From NCBI GenBank assembly GCA_003220955.1, contig QHTW01000160.1, positions 1 through 18,606 of the forward strand: 18,606 bases of DNA, written 5' to 3'. This DNA is from Gemmatimonadota bacterium. Lineage in GTDB: Bacteria; Gemmatimonadota; Gemmatimonadetes; Gemmatimonadales; GWC2-71-9. The position numbers and the translations under genes are program-made. The notes beneath the pieces were generated by a model. That model ran no database searches. It saw only the letters and a program-made list of their open reading frames with translations, and was not told where the DNA came from. Every line of letters starts with the position of its first letter. The first letter of the stretch is position 1. Of the stretch, positions 14,266 through 18,606 are shown in pieces.

Positions 14266-14450
14266 TCAATGGCGAGCACAAACACATCAGAGGTGGCACG
14301 CTGCTCGAGGTGCTCGAGGAGTTGGAGCTCGACCCCCGCGCCGTCGTCGTCGAACACAATCGGAAAATCGTGCGCCGCCCCGCCCTGAGCGAGGTGACGG
14401 TTGCTACGGGAGACGCCATCGAACTCGTGCACTTTGTGGGAGGCGGATGA
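14253..14450 (+). CDS. thiS: Sulfur carrier protein ThiS
   Basis: ThiS is a ubiquitin-like carrier that, as a C-terminal thiocarboxylate, donates sulfur to ThiG for thiazole synthesis. The 65-aa protein has the beta-grasp pattern (MDVVINGEHKHIRGGTLLEVLEEL) and ends in VGGG, with the essential Gly-Gly terminus. GTG start at 14253, with GGAGG (14240-14244) 8 nt upstream, overlaps thiE/tenI by 13 nt. ThiF, which adenylates this terminus, is not in the window. Confidence 0.93.
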   Translation: MDVVINGEHKHIRGGTLLEVLEELELDPRAVVVEHNRKIVRRPALSEVTVATGDAIELVHFVGGG

Positions 14451-14459
14451 GAAACACCA

Positions 14460-14483
14460 GACGTCTGGACGTCGCGACGTCGA
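14460..14483. repeat. Triple octamer with GACGTC core in thiS-thiG gap
   Basis: GACGTCTG, GACGTCGC, GACGTCGA repeat at exactly 8 bp. Two adjacent 12-bp perfect palindromes overlap them: CCAGACGTCTGG (14457-14468) and ACGTCGCGACGT (14469-14480). It fills most of the 37-nt gap between thiS and thiG and supplies part of the GAGG that precedes the thiG ATG. Confidence 0.8.
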
Positions 14484-14487
14484 GGAA

Positions 14488-15291
14488 ATGCCCTTGACGA
14501 CTGCCGTTGAGACAATTCGTGATGAGCCGCTGACGATCGGCGGGCGCACGTTCCAGTCGCGCCTCATGGTAGGCACCGGGAAGTATCCCGACATGGACAC
14601 CATGGTCCACGCGATCGAGGCGTCCGGCGCCGAGGTCGTGACCGTCGCAGTGCGCCGCGTGAATCTCGACCGCTCGAAGGAATCGAGCGTGCTGCACTTC
14701 CTTGATCCCAAAAAGATCTTCCTGCTCGCCAACACCGCCGGCTGCTACACGGCCGCCGACGCGATTCGGTATGCGCGACTCGCGCGCGAGGCGGGCTTCA
14801 ATGACTTCGTCAAGCTCGAGGTCATCGGCGACGAAGAGACGTTGCTGCCCGACGTAGCGGGATTGCTCGAGGCCGCGAAAGTGCTCGTGCCGGAAGGTTT
14901 CAAGGTGCTCGCCTATACGAACGAGGATCTCGTGACCGCGCTGCGGCTCGAGGACGCGGGTTGCGCCGCGGTCATGCCCCTCGCCTCACCGATCGGCAGC
15001 GGGCTCGGCCTGCTGAATCCGTTCAGCGTCCGGACGATCAAGCGGCGGCTGCACGTGCCGGTGATCGTCGACGCCGGCGTGGGCACCGCATCCGATGCGT
15101 GCGTGACGATGGAACAGGGTGTGGACGGAATTCTGATGAACACGGCGATCGCGGCCGCGCAGGATCCGGTGGCGATGGCGCACGCGATGCGCCTGGCGAC
15201 GATCGCGGGTCGCGCCGCCTTTCTGGCGGGCCGCATGCAGCGCCGCGAAGTCGCAATGCCGTCATCTCCGACCAAGGGGATGCTGGATTAA
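14488..15291 (+). CDS. thiG: Thiazole synthase ThiG
   Basis: ThiG condenses deoxyxylulose phosphate, dehydroglycine and ThiS-thiocarboxylate to the thiazole phosphate of thiamin. With the ATG at 14488 it is 267 aa. Family marks are LMVGTGKYPD (26-35), VTVAVRRVN (51-59), NTAGCYTAADAIR (82-94), Schiff-base K109 in FVKLEVIGD, EAGCAAVMPLASPIGSG-like DAGCAAVMPL, and VDAGVGTASDA. The open frame reaches upstream to 14401, but that would add 29 unconserved residues overlapping thiS and running through the repeat, so the ATG at 14488 is chosen. A GAGG lies close before it. Follows thiS by 37 nt. The glycine-supplying enzyme (ThiO or ThiH) is not in the window. Confidence 0.96.
   Translation: MPLTTAVETIRDEPLTIGGRTFQSRLMVGTGKYPDMDTMVHAIEASGAEVVTVAVRRVNLDRSKESSVLHFLDPKKIFLLANTAGCYTAADAIRYARLAREAGFNDFVKLEVIGDEETLLPDVAGLLEAAKVLVPEGFKVLAYTNEDLVTALRLEDAGCAAVMPLASPIGSGLGLLNPFSVRTIKRRLHVPVIVDAGVGTASDACVTMEQGVDGILMNTAIAAAQDPVAMAHAMRLATIAGRAAFLAGRMQRREVAMPSSPTKGMLD
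15274..15279 (+). promoter_or_regulatory. Ribosome binding site for an ATT start of rsmB
   Basis: AAGGGG inside the end of thiG, 7 nt upstream of the in-frame ATT at 15287. The spacing is ideal, and no ATG, GTG or TTG in the rsmB frame lies within 100 nt upstream of it. Confidence 0.5.
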
Positions 15292-16567
15292 GGCTGCCCG
15301 CCCAACCGCCGCGCGTCGCGCGGCCCTCGAGATTCTCCGCGAAGTTCGCGCCGGCAAACCGCTCGCAGACGCGCGTGATCGTCACCTCCAGGGACTGGCC
15401 GAACGCGATCGCCGCCTCGCCTACGAGCTGTCCGCGGGCGTGCTGCGCCGCCAGCGCGAGCTGGACAGCACACTCGAGCTCGACCGCGCCGATCCCCGCC
15501 TCCACGACGTGCTGCGCCTCGGCGCTTATCAGTTGCGCTGGTTGACGCGAGTACCTTCGCATGCGGCGGTGTCGACGTCGGTCGAACTGGCTCGAGAGAC
15601 CGTGGGCGAGGGAAGTACGGGGTATGTCAACCATTCGTTGCGGAGACTGACAGGTGCCGGGTTCCGGGTGTCGGCTGCCGGATCGTCCCATCCTGACTGG
15701 TTGGTGCAGCGTTGGAAGAATCAATTCGGGCCCGCCGAAACCGAGCGACTCATCGCGTGGAACGACGCAAAGCCCGAGCTCACTCTCCAGCCCGCACGTT
15801 GGGATCGAGAAACTCTCGCCAGCCGGCTCCGGGACGCAGGGCTTGACGTTACGGCGGCGCCATTTGGAGCCGGTCTGCGCATCGGCCTGACACCTGGCAC
15901 GCGACACCCGGCAACACGTGATCTTCCCGGCTATTCCGAAGGCGGATGGATCGTCCAGGACCCCGCCCACTCGCTCGTCGCTCGCTTTGCGGCGATCCCG
16001 TCGGGCGAACAGGTGTACGATGCCTGCGCCGCGCCCGGAGGCAAAGCCGTCGCCCTCGAAGCCGCCGGGGCGCGTGTCCTGGCCGGTGACGCCCGCCACG
16101 AACGGATCGGTCGGCTCGCCGACACGACGCGCCGCGCGGGAGTGGCGATTCGGAGCGTCGCGGCCAATCTTGAGGCGGCGCCGCTGCGGCCGGCGAGCGT
16201 CGCCGCGGTGCTCGTCGACGCGCCCTGCACCGCGACCGGCACCATCCGACGCCATCCCGACGCGCGTTGGCGTCTGAGCTCGAACGTTTTCGCACGTATG
16301 GCCGAGAGACAACAGCGGCTGCTCGCGGCGGCGGCCGCGCTCGTGCGGCCGGGCGGACTGCTCATCTACGCCACGTGCTCGCTCGAGCCGGAGGAGAACG
16401 AACAGGTCGTGGAGCACTTTCTGAAACGGAATCGTGAATTCACGCGGGCCCTTCCCCACGCACCCGTGCCGGCGGAGCTCGTGACGGCGGCGGGGGACTT
16501 TCAGTCGCTGCCGCACCGTCACGGGATCGACGGCGCCTACGCGGCACGCCTGGCGCGAGCTCGCTGA
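15287..16567 (+). CDS. rsmB: 16S rRNA m5C967 methyltransferase RsmB
   Basis: RsmB methylates a cytosine of 16S rRNA with S-adenosylmethionine. The first standard start codon (GTG, 15440) would lose half of the N-terminal NusB-like domain. The frame is open and family-like back to the thiG stop (KAARPTAARRAALEILREV). An ATT at 15287, overlapping thiG's TAA as ATTAA with AAGGGG 7 nt upstream, gives 426 aa, against 429 in E. coli. Numbered from there, the SAM loop is DACAAPGGK (245-253), the motif IV cysteine is C314 (VDAPCTATG) and the motif VI nucleophile is C364 (YATCSLEPEEN). Two segments are coded by 7-bp repeats: about residues 123-132 (TGAGFRVSAA) and about 201-210 (TPGTRHPATR); the second looks like extra sequence before the conserved LPGYSEG motif. 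The stop shares one base with the next ATG. Confidence 0.9.
   Translation: MKAARPTAARRAALEILREVRAGKPLADARDRHLQGLAERDRRLAYELSAGVLRRQRELDSTLELDRADPRLHDVLRLGAYQLRWLTRVPSHAAVSTSVELARETVGEGSTGYVNHSLRRLTGAGFRVSAAGSSHPDWLVQRWKNQFGPAETERLIAWNDAKPELTLQPARWDRETLASRLRDAGLDVTAAPFGAGLRIGLTPGTRHPATRDLPGYSEGGWIVQDPAHSLVARFAAIPSGEQVYDACAAPGGKAVALEAAGARVLAGDARHERIGRLADTTRRAGVAIRSVAANLEAAPLRPASVAAVLVDAPCTATGTIRRHPDARWRLSSNVFARMAERQQRLLAAAAALVRPGGLLIYATCSLEPEENEQVVEHFLKRNREFTRALPHAPVPAELVTAAGDFQSLPHRHGIDGAYAARLARAR
15654..15681. repeat. Four-heptamer repeat inside rsmB, copy 1
   Basis: GTGCCGG, GTTCCGG, GTGTCGG, CTGCCGG: four 7-bp units, each one or two changes from GTGCCGG. It encodes part of the link between the NusB-like and methyltransferase regions, a variable place in RsmB proteins. 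Confidence 0.78.
15889..15916. repeat. Four-heptamer repeat inside rsmB, copy 2 (inverted)
   Basis: GACACCT, GGCACGC, GACACCC, GGCAACA: a 14-bp pair repeated twice. CGACACCCGG (15902-15911) is the exact reverse complement of CCGGGTGTCG in copy 1 (15664-15673), so the two clusters appear to be one repeat type in opposite orientations. Confidence 0.7.
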
Positions 16568-17322
16568 TGCGCATTCGCCGCCGCTTCGAGCCGTTTCAAG
16601 ATTTCACGATCGACCGCCGCACGTGGAGATGGGTCGGCCTCGGCGCCGGCATGGTACTCGCCGGCTATCTCACGGCCTTCATGATGTTTCCAGCGCCGAT
16701 TCTGCCGGGGCACCAGGCCGTGCCGCGCGTCCTGGGTCTCACGCTTGCGGAAGCGCAGGCAGAGATCCAGAAGGCAAAGCTCCAGGTCACCGACGGCGGC
16801 GCGGAGCCGCACCCGAGCGCGCCGCAGGGCATCGTGATTTGGCAGGATCCCCCGGCCGACGTCATCGCTCCCGAAGGTATGAAAGTCACCCTGGTGTCGA
16901 GCGCGGGGCCGCCCAAGATTCCGGTGCCGGATGTCGCAGGTCTCGATGCGTCGTTGGCCCAATCGATGGTCGCCGCAGCGGGCCTGGTGGTGAGCGGGGT
17001 GGAATCGGTGCAGGCCGCCGCGCCCACTGGGCTCGCGATGATGACCCGGCCGCCCGCGGGAACCGCCCTGGCACCGGGTGCCGGCCTCACCGTCGTCGTC
17101 AGCCGTGGCGCGCCGACGATCCCGGTTCCCGACCTCCTCGGCATGGCGTCAGCGGACGCACGGACCAGACTCGAGACCGAAGGGCTGCAGCTCGGCACGG
17201 TCACTCGGCGGCGCACGACCGAGGGTGCGCCCGGAACAGTTGTCGCGCAAAGCCCTGCAGCGGGGACGCTGGCAGCGCCCGGCACCGTCGTGGACGTCGT
17301 GGTGGCGCGGAGTCCGCAATGA
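16567..17322 (+). CDS. Membrane-anchored triple-PASTA protein
   Basis: A 251-aa protein with a short basic cytoplasmic N-terminus (MRIRRRFEPFQDF), one membrane span (about 22-41) and three PASTA repeats in the periplasm: about 50-113, 117-181 and 184-249. Each begins with a P-x-V/L-x-G-L/M pattern (VPRVLGLTLAEAQ, VPDVAGLDASLAQ, VPDLLGMASADAR) and ends with a QSPPAG-like turn plus a short VTVVVS strand. PASTA repeats bind peptidoglycan fragments in bacterial Ser/Thr kinases and penicillin-binding proteins. Here there is no kinase or transpeptidase domain, so it is an anchored sensor, adaptor or wall-binding protein. ATG shares one base with the rsmB stop; the rpe start overlaps its stop (ATGA). 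rsmB and rpe lie near PASTA kinase genes in many Gram-positive bacteria, which makes this a possible remnant of that cluster. Confidence 0.88.
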   Translation: MRIRRRFEPFQDFTIDRRTWRWVGLGAGMVLAGYLTAFMMFPAPILPGHQAVPRVLGLTLAEAQAEIQKAKLQVTDGGAEPHPSAPQGIVIWQDPPADVIAPEGMKVTLVSSAGPPKIPVPDVAGLDASLAQSMVAAAGLVVSGVESVQAAAPTGLAMMTRPPAGTALAPGAGLTVVVSRGAPTIPVPDLLGMASADARTRLETEGLQLGTVTRRRTTEGAPGTVVAQSPAAGTLAAPGTVVDVVVARSPQ

Positions 17323-17996
17323 CGAACGCGGGGGGCATTCGCATCGCGCCGAGCGTGCTGTCCGCCGACCTGGCGCGCTTGCAGGACCAGGTGGCCCAGG
17401 TCCTGGAGGCGGGAGCCGACTGGCTGCATGTCGACGTGATGGACGGGCGCTTCGTCCCGAACATCACGTTCGGCGCCAGCATGATCGAGACGCTGCGCAA
17501 GCTCACCGACAAGCCGATCGACGTGCACCTGATGGTCGTCGAGCCGGAGCACTACATCGAATCCTTCGCCGGCGCGGGTGCGTCGGTGTTCACTTTGCAT
17601 CCCGAGGCCACGATACACGTGCAACGCCAGCTCGACGCCGTAAAAAAGCAGGGCATGATGGCAGGCCTGGCCCTGAATCCGGGCACACCGCTGGCCCATG
17701 CGGAAGAGGTGGTGCGGGATCTTGATTTGTTGCTGATTATGACCGTGAATCCAGGCTTTGGTGGCCAGACTTACTTGGGGGGCTCCGATGATAAGATCCG
17801 TCGTGCCCACGCCCTCCGCACGACGCACGACGCACGGTTCTTTTTAGAGGTCGATGGCGGAATCAGCAAACAAACGATCGCGGCCGCGCATCAAGCGGGA
17901 GCCGACACGTTTGTGGCCGGGAATGCGATTTTCGCCAGCGCCAATCCCGGGCGCGAGGTGCAGGAGTTGCGCCGCCGCTGCATGATGACGGCATGA
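17319..17996 (+). CDS. rpe: Ribulose-phosphate 3-epimerase
   Basis: Rpe interconverts ribulose 5-phosphate and xylulose 5-phosphate in the pentose phosphate pathway. The 225-aa TIM barrel carries APSVLSAD (10-17), metal ligands H37 and D39 (LHVDVMDGRFVPNITFG), H70 (DVHLMV) and D179 (EVDGGI), and the MTVNPGFGGQ loop (141-150). The open frame runs upstream to 16623 inside the PASTA gene; the ATG at 17319 is used because the family begins just before IAPSVLSAD and it overlaps the previous stop as ATGA. Residues about 165-173 (HALRTTHDAR) are encoded by a heptamer repeat without changing the length. The stop overlaps the tlpA-like start. Confidence 0.97.
   Translation: MTNAGGIRIAPSVLSADLARLQDQVAQVLEAGADWLHVDVMDGRFVPNITFGASMIETLRKLTDKPIDVHLMVVEPEHYIESFAGAGASVFTLHPEATIHVQRQLDAVKKQGMMAGLALNPGTPLAHAEEVVRDLDLLLIMTVNPGFGGQTYLGGSDDKIRRAHALRTTHDARFFLEVDGGISKQTIAAAHQAGADTFVAGNAIFASANPGREVQELRRRCMMTA
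17810..17837. repeat. Heptamer repeat inside rpe
   Basis: CGCACGA, CGCACGA, CGCACGG (17817-17837), preceded by a degenerate fourth block CGCCCTC (17810-17816). The upstream CGTCGTGC (17799-17806) is the exact reverse complement of GCACGACG, present twice in the array, so a short hairpin can form. It encodes the variable segment before the conserved LEVDGGI. Confidence 0.7.
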
Positions 17997-18553
17997 CGAA
18001 CCGGCAACAGTGGACGTTGATCGCGAGCGTGGTGACGACCGCCGTGTTTGGCGTGGCGCTCGCCATCAAGCTGCGGCCGCAGATCGATCTCCTAGAGATC
18101 GGATCGAACGCGCCCACATTCAACGCCACGGATCTGCGGACCAACCGGCCGGCCGGCATCGCGGACTATCGCGGCAAGGTCGTCCTGCTCAACATCTGGG
18201 CGACGTGGTGCCCGCCGTGCCGCGCGGAAATGCCGTCCATGGAGCGGCTGCACAAGAAGCTCGCAGGGACCGATTTCCGCATCGCGGCGGTCAGTGTCGA
18301 CGGTGATGCGTTCTACAACCAGGAACAGGCTGGTCCCAAGGACATCATGGCATTCGCGAGCCACCTGAGTCTGACGTTCGACATCCTGCACGACCCGACC
18401 GGGGCCATCAGAAAGTCGTACGACATCTTCGGGGTGCCGGAGAGCTATCTCATCGATCGCGATGGGGTGATCGTGAAGCGCGTCATCGGCGCGGCCGACT
18501 GGGAGGACCCCGTCAACGAAATGCTGATTCGGCGGCTCCTGAATGCGCAGTAG
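17993..18553 (+). CDS. TlpA/ResA-type membrane thioredoxin
   Basis: A 186-aa thiol-disulfide oxidoreductase anchored by an N-terminal membrane span (about 7-25) with the thioredoxin domain in the periplasm. The redox site is WATWCPPCRAEMP (C73/C76), typical of TlpA/ResA/CcmG proteins, and the cis-proline is P149 in FGVPESYLID. LEIGSNAPTFNATDLRTNRPAGIADYRGKVVLLNIWA is the standard AhpC/TSA-like entry of this family. Such proteins reduce cytochrome c apoproteins or other periplasmic thiols; no cytochrome maturation gene is in the window to settle the partner. ATG overlaps the rpe stop, and the next gene starts inside its last codons. Confidence 0.93.
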   Translation: MTNRQQWTLIASVVTTAVFGVALAIKLRPQIDLLEIGSNAPTFNATDLRTNRPAGIADYRGKVVLLNIWATWCPPCRAEMPSMERLHKKLAGTDFRIAAVSVDGDAFYNQEQAGPKDIMAFASHLSLTFDILHDPTGAIRKSYDIFGVPESYLIDRDGVIVKRVIGAADWEDPVNEMLIRRLLNAQ

Positions 18554-18606
18554 CCTGGTGCAGCTGATCACCCGCAACTGGCCCATCAAGGGCGCGGCGC
18601 TGTTTC
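18543..18606 (+). CDS. Partial CDS, probable YbbR/CdaR protein
   Basis: An ATG at 18543, overlapping the end of the thioredoxin gene by 11 nt in another frame, opens a frame to the window edge: 21 codons, MRSSLVQLITRNWPIKGAALF. The pattern of a short leader, N-W-x-x-K and the beginning of a hydrophobic helix resembles the N-terminus of YbbR-domain proteins (CdaR, regulator of the di-adenylate cyclase CdaA), which usually begin with NWxLK(L/I)xAL. Only the start is visible, so the call is tentative. Confidence 0.5.
   Translation, partial: MRSSLVQLITRNWPIKGAALF

Noticed and set aside
14401..14487. N-terminal extension of thiG to 14401
   Set aside because: It overlaps thiS out of frame and runs through the octamer repeat; the residues do not resemble ThiG.
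15440..16567. GTG at 15440 as the rsmB start
   Set aside because: It would remove the first half of the NusB-like domain, although family-like sequence continues upstream to 15287.

Overview
The window is a dense, GC-rich bacterial segment with almost no non-coding DNA. It suggests a Gram-negative environmental bacterium. It has a WaaF-type glycosyltransferase, an MsbA-type exporter, a PASTA protein, and a two-domain REC-PglZ regulator of the PorX type, which is best known from the Bacteroidota and related FCB lineages. Very high GC combined with this gene set makes me lean towards Gemmatimonadota or a similar lineage. That is inference from gene content; no rRNA is present to confirm it.

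Layout. Positions 4-4260 (minus strand) hold a three-gene operon read right to left: the PorX-like REC-PglZ regulator, an MsbA-like ABC exporter and a GT2-type glycosyltransferase, with junctions of -1 and +1 nt. A 58-bp divergent gap (4261-4318) follows. From 4319 to the right edge runs one plus-strand array of 21 genes with overlapping or nearly abutting ends: GT9 glycosyltransferase, a small hypothetical protein, a DnaB-C-like ATPase, yebC, ruvC, ruvA, a 61-aa zinc ribbon protein, ruvB, queA, tgt, yajC, def, fmt, a ThiE/TenI protein, thiS, thiG, rsmB, a three-PASTA membrane protein, rpe, a TlpA/ResA thioredoxin and the first 21 codons of a probable YbbR/CdaR protein. No gap exceeds 60 bp, and there are no tRNA, rRNA, CRISPR or IS elements.

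How the genes fit together. ruvC-ruvA-ruvB provide Holliday-junction processing, with a zinc ribbon gene inserted between ruvA and ruvB. queA and tgt make queuosine in tRNA, followed as in many bacteria by yajC. def and fmt handle the N-terminal formyl-methionine. thiE/tenI, thiS and thiG make the thiamin thiazole. rsmB methylates 16S rRNA. The minus-strand operon and the GT9 gene point to envelope glycan or lipid work.

The most unusual signal is not a gene. Short direct-repeat clusters of 7- or 8-bp units, usually three or four units and often with inverted complements, sit inside otherwise conserved genes (queA, tgt, thiE, rsmB twice, rpe) and in short gaps (thiS-thiG, probably the yebC leader). 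In tgt the element is a perfect 22-bp inverted repeat that adds roughly 20 residues in frame. Two conserved ATPases carry clean in-frame losses at core positions: about 6 residues at the Q-loop of the ABC exporter and about 10 residues in the RuvB small ATPase domain. rsmB appears to start at a rare ATT codon.
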